Source: DAITBA01 sp036824005
Lineage (GTDB): Bacteria > Pseudomonadota > Gammaproteobacteria > Burkholderiales > Rhodocyclaceae
Assembly: GCA_036824005.1 (NCBI GenBank)
Contig: DAITBA010000012.1
Location: 62,001-126,000, forward strand
DNA length: 64,000 nt
Direction of reading: 5' to 3'
The translations under genes and the position numbers were made by a program. Below the pieces are notes generated by a model. It ran no database searches. It saw only the letters and a list, made by a program, of their open reading frames with translations, and was not told the DNA's origin. Shown here in pieces: positions 17,936-27,573 of this stretch (its first letter is position 1; the number at the start of each line of letters is the position of its first letter).

Positions 17936-20536
17936 GTGGCCATTTCTTCCTCAGGCACTGTCTGGCTCTCACGCCTGTTGCCATTTCTGCGCTGGTGGCC
18001 GCAGGTCGGCCGCAACACCCTCAAGGACGACGCGCTTGCGGGGCTGACCGGCGCGCTGATCGTGCTGCCCCAGGGGGTCGCCTTCGCCACCATCGCCGGA
18101 TTGCCGCCGGAGTACGGTCTGTACGCTGCCATGATGCCGGCCATCGTCGCCGCGCTGTTCGGCTCGAGCCGGCATCTGGTATCGGGTCCGACCACCGCCA
18201 TCTCCATCGCTGTCTTCGCCGCCATGAGCCACCTCGCCGAACCCGGCAGCCAGGAATACATCGGCATGGTGTTGACGCTTACCCTTCTGGTGGGCGTGTT
18301 CCAGCTTGCCCTCGGGTTGGCGCGCATGGGTGCGCTGGTGAACTTCATCTCGCATACCGTGGTGATCGGCTTCACCGCCGGTGCCGCCATGCTCATCGCC
18401 GCCAGCCAAGTGCGCAACTTCTTCGGCATCGTCATCGCCCGCGGCACGCCGTTCCACGAGATTCTGCACCAGCTGGTCGTGCAGTTCGGCGACATCAATC
18501 CCTACGTGACGGCGGTCGGCGCGGTGACGCTCGCATCGGGCATCGCCATGCGCCGCTTCGTGCCCAAGTTCCCGTACATGATCGCCGCCATGATCATCGG
18601 CAGCGTGGCCGCGCTCGTCCTCGACGCCGCATTTGGCAACAGCGTCACCGGCATCGCGACAGTAGGTGCGCTTCCGTCTCATCTGCCGCCGTTGTCGGCT
18701 CCGGACCTCTCGGGCGGCGCGTTGCGCAAGACGTTGGTGCCAGCCTTGGTCATCACCATGCTGGCGCTGACCGAGGCGGTGTCCATCGCCCGCGCCATCG
18801 CGGTTCGCTCCGAACAGCGCATCGACGGCAACCAAGAGTTCATCGGCCAGGGGCTGTCCAACATCGTCGGCGCCTTCTTCTCTGCCTACGCGTCGAGTGG
18901 CTCCTTCAACCGCAGCGGCGTGAACTTCGAAGCCGGCGCTCGCACGCCGTTGGCATCGGTGTTCGCCTCCGTCGCACTGGCCATGGTCGTGCTGCTAGTG
19001 GCGCCGCTCGCGGCGTATCTGCCGACGGCTGCCATGGCGGGCATCTTGTTTCTGGTCGCCTGGGGACTGATCGACTTCCACCACATTCGCTCGATCTGGC
19101 GCACCAGCAAACAGGAGACGGCGGTGCTATGGATCACGCTGATGGGCACGCTGATCAATCTCGAAGCGGGCATTCTGGCCGGCGTGCTGCTGTCGCTGGT
19201 GCTGTATCTCAACCGCACGTCGCGCCCGGCGCTGGAACCGCAAGTGCCGGACATCGAGGGCGGTACCTTTCGCTTCGTCCCGGCCATGGGCCGAGCGGAA
19301 TGCCCGCAACTGCGCATCGTGCGTATCCACGGCTCGCTGTTCTTCGGCGCCGTGGACCACGTGCAGGCCGGGCTGCAGCAGATCGACGAAGATAATCCCC
19401 AGCACCGGTCGGTACTGGTGGTGGGCACGGGCATCAACTTCGTCGATGTCGCCGGCGCCGAGATGCTGGCCCAGGAAGCCCGGCGCCGGCGGCGCCTGGG
19501 TGGCGGCTTGTATTTCTATGGCATGAAGGACAACGTCCTTGGCTTCCTGCGCCAGGGCGAGTATCTCAAGGACATCGGCGAAGGTGCTTTCTTCCCTCTG
19601 GGCGCCAGGGCTACCGGCGCGCTGTACTGGACGCTGGACCCGGACATCTGCCGCACCTGCACCAAGCGCATTTTCGACGAGTGCAAGCGCGATGTGCTGC
19701 CTGACGGTCTGCGGCGGCAGCGGCTGATGCTCGCCAGCGACGGCACCGAATACAGCGCGGTGCCGGGCGCGATCGCTATCGAACTGGCGCGGCGCTTCGG
19801 CGTCACGCTGGACATCATGACCATGGTCGGCTCCGAAGCCGAAAGGCAGATCGGTTCCTTGCGGCTGGAAGAGATCAATCGTGCCGGGATGCGCGCGGGC
19901 GTCGTTTGTGAACCAGTGATCCGCAGCGGCACCGAGCCGGTACGCGAGGTGGTCGCTGCCGCCGAGAATGCCGATACCAACATCCTGATCATCGGGCGAC
20001 GGCCGCCGCCCAAGGGCATTGCCGGACGCATGATCGGCCACATCGCCGCGCGCATCATCGCCAGCGCGCCTTGCCATGTACTCGTCGCCGGGCCCGCGGC
20101 GGCGATGTGGCAGCGTCGGATCCTGCTCGCCACGGACGGCTCGCGCTTCAGCGAAGCCGCCACAGAGATTGTCAGCCACATCGCCCGGGCGACCAAGGTG
20201 CCCGTGACAGTCATCTCCGTGGCGCGGGAAGGCGGACGCTCGCGCGAACAGGTTGAGCAGGAAGCCACCTTTACGGCGGGATTGCTCAAGACAGAGGGCG
20301 TTACCGCGGAGGCCGTAGTCGGGCAGGGCAAGCCGGCGGAGGTGATCGTGCAGCAGGCGCGCGAACTCGGGGCCGACTTGATCGTGCTCGGAAGCCACGG
20401 CCGCAAGGGCCTGAACCGCCTGCTGCTGGGCAGCGTATCGAGTCAGGTCCTCGGCCGGGTCGATTGTGCCGTGCTGATCGCCAAGCCGCCGTTTCCTTCC
20501 GAGGATATCATCAGCGCCATCGGACACGAGCTATGA
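17936..20536 (+). CDS. SulP-family anion transporter fused to STAS and two UspA domains
   Basis: 866 residues. The first ~430 form the SulP membrane domain (LTGALIVLPQGVAFATIAGLPPEYGLY, GPTTAISIAVFAAM, NRSGVNFEAGARTPLASV). A STAS domain follows (about 445-570, VLVVGTGINFVDVAGAEMLA). A short CRTCTKRIFDEC segment leads to two tandem universal-stress domains. The second (from about 725) has a complete nucleotide loop GSHGRKGLNRLLLGS, while the loop in the first (GRRPPPKGIAGRM) is degenerate. Substrate could be sulfate, bicarbonate or another anion. The start is GTG 17936 with no strong ribosome site, so the N-terminus is uncertain. Confidence 0.85.
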   Translation: MAISSSGTVWLSRLLPFLRWWPQVGRNTLKDDALAGLTGALIVLPQGVAFATIAGLPPEYGLYAAMMPAIVAALFGSSRHLVSGPTTAISIAVFAAMSHLAEPGSQEYIGMVLTLTLLVGVFQLALGLARMGALVNFISHTVVIGFTAGAAMLIAASQVRNFFGIVIARGTPFHEILHQLVVQFGDINPYVTAVGAVTLASGIAMRRFVPKFPYMIAAMIIGSVAALVLDAAFGNSVTGIATVGALPSHLPPLSAPDLSGGALRKTLVPALVITMLALTEAVSIARAIAVRSEQRIDGNQEFIGQGLSNIVGAFFSAYASSGSFNRSGVNFEAGARTPLASVFASVALAMVVLLVAPLAAYLPTAAMAGILFLVAWGLIDFHHIRSIWRTSKQETAVLWITLMGTLINLEAGILAGVLLSLVLYLNRTSRPALEPQVPDIEGGTFRFVPAMGRAECPQLRIVRIHGSLFFGAVDHVQAGLQQIDEDNPQHRSVLVVGTGINFVDVAGAEMLAQEARRRRRLGGGLYFYGMKDNVLGFLRQGEYLKDIGEGAFFPLGARATGALYWTLDPDICRTCTKRIFDECKRDVLPDGLRRQRLMLASDGTEYSAVPGAIAIELARRFGVTLDIMTMVGSEAERQIGSLRLEEINRAGMRAGVVCEPVIRSGTEPVREVVAAAENADTNILIIGRRPPPKGIAGRMIGHIAARIIASAPCHVLVAGPAAAMWQRRILLATDGSRFSEAATEIVSHIARATKVPVTVISVAREGGRSREQVEQEATFTAGLLKTEGVTAEAVVGQGKPAEVIVQQARELGADLIVLGSHGRKGLNRLLLGSVSSQVLGRVDCAVLIAKPPFPSEDIISAIGHEL

Positions 20537-20563
20537 GTTAAAGCCCGCGTTGCCGCCAGGCGG

Positions 20564-20592
20564 TTGCCGCAGGCGGTGTCAGTCGCTAGAAT
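20564..20592 (+). promoter_or_regulatory. Candidate sigma-70 promoter for the chromate genes
   Basis: TTGCCG (20564-20569) and TAGAAT (20587-20592) are separated by 17 bp, which would give a leader of about 85 nt before chrA. It lies just after the SulP-UspA gene, so chrA probably has its own transcription start. Confidence 0.45.
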
Positions 20593-20683
20593 CCCATGAC
20601 GTCGGGAATCGCGGACTCCCGGCCTGCCCAAGACGGTGTCCCGTCCAAGCTCCGCCGATCGTGATTGTTTGCGAGGTTAATTT

Positions 20684-22044
<1,361 letters not shown>

Positions 22045-22048
<4 letters not shown>

Positions 22049-22665
22049 ATGCAGGGCGCGCCAATCCTTTCCCCGCGTTGCTCCTCGCTTGGGCCTGTCT
22101 GGCGGCGTCATACTCTGGCGCGGCGCGCGAGCCGATTGCCACGTCATCGGTGGTGCGCTTCAACACCCTGTGCGCAACCTGCCACGAAGGCGAATGCAGC
22201 ACGCGCCTGAGTTTCAAGCTCGACGCCAGCGCCACGGACAGCCACATCCGCCGCTATACCGGCGACATTGCCCCGGACACGGCAAGGGAACTAAAGGTGC
22301 TGCTCGAACACATGAAGCTGCACTGCGGCTACTACGACATTCGCATCCCATCGCCGCAGGACGGTCGCTGGCGAGCGGAGTTGCTGCAACAGCTCCACGC
22401 GGCACAGGAGAAGGCTTACTTCGTGCCGCTGGGCAGGCTAATGGCCGGGCGCCATCGCTTCACGCTCACCTTCGAGCACGAGGTCTCGGTCTCGATTCAG
22501 CTCATCTCGGCATCGTTCGAGATCTCCGAGCAACCGGCGCTCAGAACCCAAGACAATCGTGCTGTTGCGGAACTCGAAGCCGAAAGGCCGGGGGAGTACT
22601 ACCTGCGCCTGCAAACCGAGCGACCCGCTCGCCTGCTGACCCTGGATACGGAGTCCTTGCCGTAA
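22045..22665 (+). CDS. Exported mono-haem c-type cytochrome-like protein in the chromate operon
   Basis: 206 residues, starting at an ATG that overlaps the chrA stop. A signal peptide (PFPALLLAWACLAASYSGA) is followed by one haem c attachment motif CATCH at residues 43-47 and a further Cys51. The remaining 150 residues have no second CxxCH. They include a beta-rich stretch (RHRFTLTFEHEVSVSIQL). I do not recognise the family. Placement between chrA and the ChrB-domain gene suggests a periplasmic redox role connected with chromate, which is inference. Confidence 0.7.
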
Positions 22666-22733
22666 CGACCGGCCGCCAAGAGACCGAACGACTCCATGCT
22701 CCGCTCCAGCCTGATCGAGGAGGTTTCCTGCCC

Positions 22734-23189
22734 ATGAAATGGATCACCCGCGAACGCCCCAAGATCGACCGCATCGCGTGCCCCTTGCTCGTCGCGCGCT
22801 TCATCGATCCGGCGCCGGAGTTCCTCTACGTGCCGGCCGGTGATGTCATGGGCATGGCAGCGGAAACCGGAGCGATCCCGTACGACGTACCCGGGGTGGA
22901 GCTTGGCCATCACGGCGAGCAGTGCAGCTTCGACGCCTTTCTTAGCAAGTACGGACTGACCAATCCGGCACTGGATAAACTCGCCTGCATCGTGCGTGCA
23001 GCGGACTGCGGCAAGCCCGAACAGTCGAAGGAAGCGCCGGGCCTGCTCGCCATTTCGAAAGGGCTGTCGTTCAACTTCGATGACGATCACGAGATGCTCG
23101 TTCACGGCATGGTGATCTACGACGCCCTCTACGCCTGGTGCGCAGACAAGCCCATCGGCGTACTTTCGCCCCCGGTCGAGTCCCGTTAG
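22734..23189 (+). CDS. Chromate resistance protein, ChrB C-terminal domain only
   Basis: 151 residues matching the ChrB C-terminal (chrome-resistance) domain: TRERPKIDRIACPLLVARFID, FLYVPAGDVMGMA, PGVELGHHGEQCSFDAFL, LACIVRAADCG and MLVHGMVIYDALYAWC. Full ChrB has an N-terminal region implicated in chromate sensing, which is absent here, so this is a stand-alone domain protein. A strong GAGGAGG lies 13-18 bp upstream. Likely cytoplasmic. Last of the three-gene chromate set. Confidence 0.82.
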   Translation: MKWITRERPKIDRIACPLLVARFIDPAPEFLYVPAGDVMGMAAETGAIPYDVPGVELGHHGEQCSFDAFLSKYGLTNPALDKLACIVRAADCGKPEQSKEAPGLLAISKGLSFNFDDDHEMLVHGMVIYDALYAWCADKPIGVLSPPVESR

Positions 23190-23257
23190 TGCGCCCCCCG
23201 GCACCGCCGCCCTTGGGCTATGCTGTGCGCCGACATCGACGACATCCGTAGGGATTC

Positions 23258-24676
23258 ATGCGCGTTCGGCTGACGCCTCTGCAAATCTTCGCCGCCGTAA
23301 GCCTGCTGTTCATACTCGCGACGCTGGCGGCAACCAGCCAGACGCAGGCGCGCTTTTTCCGGGAGGCGGTGATCGGCCGGGAGTCGGTCATCGTGCGCGA
23401 CATGGTGGCCGCGCTGGCACTGAAGGAACTCTCCGCCGAGGACATGGCGCGCTATGCCGACCCGGCGGCGCAGGCGCGCTTCGCGCAGACCTTCAGCATT
23501 CTGAAGAACCTCTCCGGCGTGGTGCGCATCAAGGTCTTCGACGGCGCCGGCACCATCGTCTGGTCCGACGAACCCAGGCTGGTCGGCAAGCGCGTCACCG
23601 CCCACGAGCACGACCTCGGCGGCGCCATCCACGGCGAGACGCGCGCGGTGGTGAACCCCGCTGATCGCCCGTCCCACGCCGAGGAAGGCCTGCCGCAGCA
23701 GGAGCTGATCGAGTTTTACGTACCCTTCCGCATCGCCCGTCCCGGCCACAGCGGCGAGTCCGCCGTCGGCGCAGTGTCGCTCTACCGATCGGCGAAGGAG
23801 CTCAACTTCACCATCCGCCGCGGCCTCGCCCTGCTCTGGCTGGTGAGCGGCCTCGGCGGCCTCCTGCTTTTCGCCGCGCTGTTCCTGCTGTTCCGTTCCG
23901 TCTACCACCGCCAGCGCCTCGCCGAAAGCCGCTTCGCCAAGCTCTCCGGCGAGCACGAGCGCATCGTGCAGATGGAGAAGCTCTCGGCCATGGGCCAGAT
24001 GGTCGGCGAGATCGCCCATCAGTTCAACAACCCGCTGGTCGGCGTCATTAACCTGGCGCAGCGCGCCGAGAAGCAGACCGACAACCCGCAGCGCGTGAAG
24101 GAGCTGCTCGGCGAGATCCGCCAGGCCGGCGAGCACTGCAGCGGCTTCGTCCGCCGCATGCTGGAATTCACCCGCATGTCGCATTCCGAGCCGCAGGCGA
24201 CCGACCTTGCTCTGCTCACGCGCGAGACCATCGCCTTATTCCGCCAGACCGTGGGCGACGAGCCGCCGATCGATTTCATCGCGCCGGAGGACGGCGAGGC
24301 ATGCACCATTCAGGCCGACCCGGTGCTGCTGCGCCATGCCCTCTTCAACCTGATCCATAATGCCGCCCAGGCCGATCCAACGGGGCCGATCGCGGTCGAG
24401 CTCGCGCCGGCGCAACGCGAGGGCCTCGACGGCTGGGAACTGGCGGTGGCCGACCGGGGGCCAGGTCTCTCGCCGGAGGCGGCGAAGAAGCTGTTCACCC
24501 CCTTCTTCAGCACGCGGCCGGGCGGCACCGGCCTCGGCCTGTCGGTGGCGCAGCACATCGTCGTGCAGCACGGCGGCGTCATCCGCGCCGGCGACAACCC
24601 CGGCGGCGGCGCGCGCTTTTCCGTCTGGCTGCCGGCGAACAGGAAGGACAATGAAAGCGCGGATACTGCTGGTTGA
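23258..24676 (+). CDS. Membrane sensor histidine kinase of a sigma-54-linked two-component pair
   Basis: 472 residues. TM1 (about 7-25) and TM2 (about 190-212) enclose a periplasmic domain of ~160 residues with no heme motif. The HisKA box GEIAHQFNNPLVGV has the phospho-acceptor at His254. The ATPase shows LIHNAAQADP, DRGPGLSPEAAKKLF and GGTGLGLSVAQHI. This NtrB/ZraS-like layout matches the NtrC-type regulator that overlaps its 3' end by 26 bp. The signal is unknown; the gene context suggests an electron acceptor or redox condition. Confidence 0.9.
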   Translation: MRVRLTPLQIFAAVSLLFILATLAATSQTQARFFREAVIGRESVIVRDMVAALALKELSAEDMARYADPAAQARFAQTFSILKNLSGVVRIKVFDGAGTIVWSDEPRLVGKRVTAHEHDLGGAIHGETRAVVNPADRPSHAEEGLPQQELIEFYVPFRIARPGHSGESAVGAVSLYRSAKELNFTIRRGLALLWLVSGLGGLLLFAALFLLFRSVYHRQRLAESRFAKLSGEHERIVQMEKLSAMGQMVGEIAHQFNNPLVGVINLAQRAEKQTDNPQRVKELLGEIRQAGEHCSGFVRRMLEFTRMSHSEPQATDLALLTRETIALFRQTVGDEPPIDFIAPEDGEACTIQADPVLLRHALFNLIHNAAQADPTGPIAVELAPAQREGLDGWELAVADRGPGLSPEAAKKLFTPFFSTRPGGTGLGLSVAQHIVVQHGGVIRAGDNPGGGARFSVWLPANRKDNESADTAG

Positions 24677-26003
24677 CGACGATCCCTTCACGCGCAGCCT
24701 GATCGACGATCTGCTGCGCGGGCGCGCCGTGGAGCTCGCCATCGCCGTCAACCTCGCCCAGGCGCGGGCGGCCTTCCGCCAGGCGGACTTCAACCTGGTC
24801 ATCCTCGACCAGCGCCTGCCCGACGGCAACGGCCTCGACTTTTTCGCCGAGATGCGGCGCGAGCGCCCCAACCAGGTGGCGCTGCTGATCACCGGCTTCG
24901 CCGAAGTGAAGGACGCCGTGCGCGCCGTGCGCGAGGGCCTTTTCGACTACCTCACCAAGCCCTTCGAGGACCCCGAGGCGCTCGAGGCGGTGATCGTGAA
25001 GGCGCTGGAAATGGACCGCGCCTACCGCGAGATCGACGCCCTGCGCGAGGACCTCGACGCGCGCCGCGCCGGCCCGGTCATCGTCGGCCGCTCGGCGGTC
25101 ATCGAGGGGCTGCTGACGCAGGCGCGCCAGGTGGCGCCGCTCGACACCACGGTGCTGATCGAGGGCGAGAGCGGCACCGGCAAGGAGCTCTTCGCCAAGC
25201 TGATCCATGCGCTCTCGGCGCGCGCGCGCGGCCCGCTGATGGAAGTGAACTGCGCGGCGCTGTCGGAAACGCTGCTGGAGAGCACCCTGTTCGGCTACGA
25301 GAAGGGCGCCTTCACCGGCGCCGTGAAGGCCACGCCGGGTTACTTCGAGGAGGCCGACGGCGGCACGCTGTTCCTCGACGAGATCGCCGACATGAGCGCC
25401 AAGCTGCAGGCGAGCCTGCTGCGCGTGCTGCAGGAGAAGAAGTTCGTGCGCCTCGGCAGCACGCGGCCGCGCGCGAGCGATTTCCGCCTCATCCTCGCCA
25501 CCAACCGTTCGCTCGAGGCGGAAGTGAAGGCCGGGCGCTTCCGCGCCGACCTCTTCTACCGCATCAACGTGGTGGCGCTGCGCGTGCCGCCCCTGCGCGA
25601 GCGGACGGAGGACATCATGCCGCTGGCGCTGTACTTCCTCGACCACTTCAACGCCAGGTTCGGCAAGGCGGTCGGCCCGCTCTCGCCGGAGGCCTTCGCC
25701 GCGCTGGAGGCGGCGCCCTGGCCGGGCAACGTGCGCGAGCTGCAGCACGCCATCGAGCGCGCCGTGGCGGTGAGGGCCGCCGGGCCGGTCGTGCCGGCCG
25801 ACCTCGGCCTGGGCGGCACCGCGCCCGCGGCGGCACGCGCGGCGGCGCCCTTCCGCGAGGCGCGCGAGGCCTTCGAGCGGGAATATTTCGCGGGGCTCCT
25901 CGCCGCCGCCGGCGGCAACGTCTCCGAAGCGGCGCGCCTGTCGGGCATCGCTCGGCAGAATTTCTACGCCCACATCAAGCGGCTGGGGTTCGCCAAGGAT
26001 TGA
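24651..26003 (+). CDS. NtrC-family sigma-54-dependent response regulator
   Basis: 450 residues. Receiver domain with acidic DDD at 9-11 and phospho-acceptor Asp53 (VILDQRLPDG), then an AAA+ domain with GESGTGKE, the GAFTGA loop that contacts sigma-54, and GGTLFLDEIADMS. A C-terminal Fis-type helix-turn-helix is GNVSEAARLSGIARQNFYAH. ATG 24651 follows AGGAAGGA and overlaps the kinase gene. The two palindromes and the -24/-12 promoter immediately downstream are the obvious target. Confidence 0.94.
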   Translation: MKARILLVDDDPFTRSLIDDLLRGRAVELAIAVNLAQARAAFRQADFNLVILDQRLPDGNGLDFFAEMRRERPNQVALLITGFAEVKDAVRAVREGLFDYLTKPFEDPEALEAVIVKALEMDRAYREIDALREDLDARRAGPVIVGRSAVIEGLLTQARQVAPLDTTVLIEGESGTGKELFAKLIHALSARARGPLMEVNCAALSETLLESTLFGYEKGAFTGAVKATPGYFEEADGGTLFLDEIADMSAKLQASLLRVLQEKKFVRLGSTRPRASDFRLILATNRSLEAEVKAGRFRADLFYRINVVALRVPPLRERTEDIMPLALYFLDHFNARFGKAVGPLSPEAFAALEAAPWPGNVRELQHAIERAVAVRAAGPVVPADLGLGGTAPAAARAAAPFREAREAFEREYFAGLLAAAGGNVSEAARLSGIARQNFYAHIKRLGFAKD

Positions 26004-26068
26004 ATCAGAGCATTTCCGCCCCGCCCAGCCTGGCCATGCGGCGGTCGAAGCTGAGCACCCTCATGAGC

Positions 26069-26104
26069 GTCATGAACTCGTGACTATTGTCATGAATTCA
26101 TGAC
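26069..26104 (+). promoter_or_regulatory. Two tandem palindromic operators (upstream activating sites)
   Basis: Site 2 (26089-26104) is a perfect 16-bp palindrome, GTCATGAATTCATGAC. Site 1 (26069-26084), GTCATGAACTCGTGAC, is the same element with imperfect symmetry. Their centres are 20 bp apart, about two helical turns, as expected for cooperative dimers of an NtrC-type activator. A further CTCATGAG half-like palindrome lies at 26060-26067. The sites are about 80-110 bp upstream of the sigma-54 promoter, separated by an AT-rich stretch that could bend. Confidence 0.8.
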
Positions 26105-26180
26105 GAGAAAGATGGCTTGCGAATGTCGAGGAAAACTCATAATAAATTGTTTTTAAATGATTCTTTTGCCCCTCCCGAAT

Positions 26181-26196
26181 GGGCACGCCGCTTGCA
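26181..26196 (+). promoter_or_regulatory. Sigma-54 (-24/-12) promoter
   Basis: GGGCACG-CCGC-TTGCA matches the RpoN consensus TGGCACG-N4-TTGCA at every fixed position but the first. The invariant GG and GC are ten bases apart. It lies 52 bp before the ATG of the haem protein gene, with the NtrC-type activator encoded just upstream. Confidence 0.9.
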
Positions 26197-26247
26197 ATTC
26201 CGTTGTCACAGCCCGCCGCGGGCAAAAAACCAAAAGGAGGAGCAAGC

Positions 26248-27573
26248 ATGCAGACCAAACACGCACTCTCGGCCATGACCGGCCTGGCGCTGGCCGCATC
26301 CGGCACGGCGCTGGCCGCCGACGCCACCAAGCTGAAGTGGGACGGCGTGCCGAAGACCGAGATCACCCTGTTCTATCCCGGCCAGGCCACGCAGAACTGG
26401 ATGAAAAGCGCCGCGCACAAGGCCGGCGCCACCGGCGTGAACGAAGGCAAGCACTGCCTCGCCTGCCACGAGGGCGAGGAGGCCGACCTCGGCAAGAACG
26501 TCCTCGCCAAGAAGGCGCTGGAGCCGAATCCCGTCCCCGGCAAGCCCGGATCGGTCAAGCTGACCGTGCAGGCCGCCTACGACAAGGAATACATCTACCT
26601 TAAGGCGAGCTGGCCGACCCAGGCCAAGGAGGCGGGCGTCTTCCACGACTACAAGGGCTACAAGGACGGCAAGTGGGACACCTATGCCGTCGGCCGCACC
26701 TACAAGGCGGTGCGGGAAGGCAAGGCCAAGGTCTCCTACGAGGACCGCTTCAACATCATGCTCGGCGACAACAAGGGCAGCGTCGCCGGCTTCGAGGCGC
26801 AGGGCTGCTGGGTCACCTGCCACAACTCCATGCGCGACACGCCCAACGAGCCGAGCAAGGAGCAGGTGGAAGCCCATCCGGCGCTGGGCAAGGCCGGCAT
26901 GAAGAAGAGCGACATCCGCAAGTACCTGCCCGAGACGCGCACCGCCATGGACGACGCCGGCGGCTGGGACAAGGTCAAGGACAAGGCGGCGCTCGACGCG
27001 CTGTTCGACAAGGGCGTCTTCCTCGACCTGTGGCAGGCGCGCGCCTACCGCTCCCTGCCGGTGGGCAAGGCCGACGACTCCCACGTCTTCCAGTGGCGCA
27101 ACTTCGACAAGGGCAGGAAGCCCTTCGATTCGAACTGGGACGGCGAGAAGAAGCAGCCCAAGTTCATGTTCGACCCGGCCAAGAACGGCGGGAAGGTGGC
27201 GCTGACCGAGGCGCAGTTCCGCGACCCGAAGGCGCCGCGGCTCGACGACACCAACAGCATCCCCTACGACGCCGCGAAGATCAAGGAGGGCGACCTGCTG
27301 CCCGGCTTCATCCTCAACACCAAGCAGGACGGCTCGGCCGCCGACCTCGACGCCGGCGGCAAGTGGGAGAACGGCGTGTGGACCATGTACGTCTGGCGCA
27401 AGCTGAACACCGGCCAGAAGGACGATATCGCCCTCTCGCCCGGCCAGACCTATCCGGTCGGCTTCGCCGTGCATGACGACGCCGCCACCACGCGCTTCCA
27501 CCACGTCAGCATGCCGCTCAAGCTCTCGCTCGGCAGGAAGGATGGGCACGTCAATGCCGTCGAACTCAAGTGA
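26248..27573 (+). CDS. Ethylbenzene-dehydrogenase-type haem-binding c-type cytochrome
   Basis: 441 residues. Signal peptide with cleavage near TALA-ADA (residue 23). A c-type haem motif CLACH is at 70-74, and an unusual CxxxCH (CWVTCHNSM) begins at Cys187. The body resembles the EB_dh/cytochrome c-552-DMSO-reductase-like haem domain: TVQAAYDKEYIYLKASW, DRFNIMLGD, VFLDLWQARAYRS, GKWENGVWTMYVWRKL and YPVGFAVHDD. Related domains bind the b haem of gamma subunits in periplasmic molybdoenzymes, but no molybdopterin subunit is nearby. An AAGGAGGAGC site precedes ATG 26248. Probably a periplasmic electron carrier or reductase of unknown substrate. Confidence 0.8.
   Translation: MQTKHALSAMTGLALAASGTALAADATKLKWDGVPKTEITLFYPGQATQNWMKSAAHKAGATGVNEGKHCLACHEGEEADLGKNVLAKKALEPNPVPGKPGSVKLTVQAAYDKEYIYLKASWPTQAKEAGVFHDYKGYKDGKWDTYAVGRTYKAVREGKAKVSYEDRFNIMLGDNKGSVAGFEAQGCWVTCHNSMRDTPNEPSKEQVEAHPALGKAGMKKSDIRKYLPETRTAMDDAGGWDKVKDKAALDALFDKGVFLDLWQARAYRSLPVGKADDSHVFQWRNFDKGRKPFDSNWDGEKKQPKFMFDPAKNGGKVALTEAQFRDPKAPRLDDTNSIPYDAAKIKEGDLLPGFILNTKQDGSAADLDAGGKWENGVWTMYVWRKLNTGQKDDIALSPGQTYPVGFAVHDDAATTRFHHVSMPLKLSLGRKDGHVNAVELK

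Noticed and set aside
26135..26165. IHF site between the operators and the sigma-54 promoter
   Set aside because: The tract is AT-rich and may bend, but no acceptable match to the IHF consensus was found on either strand.
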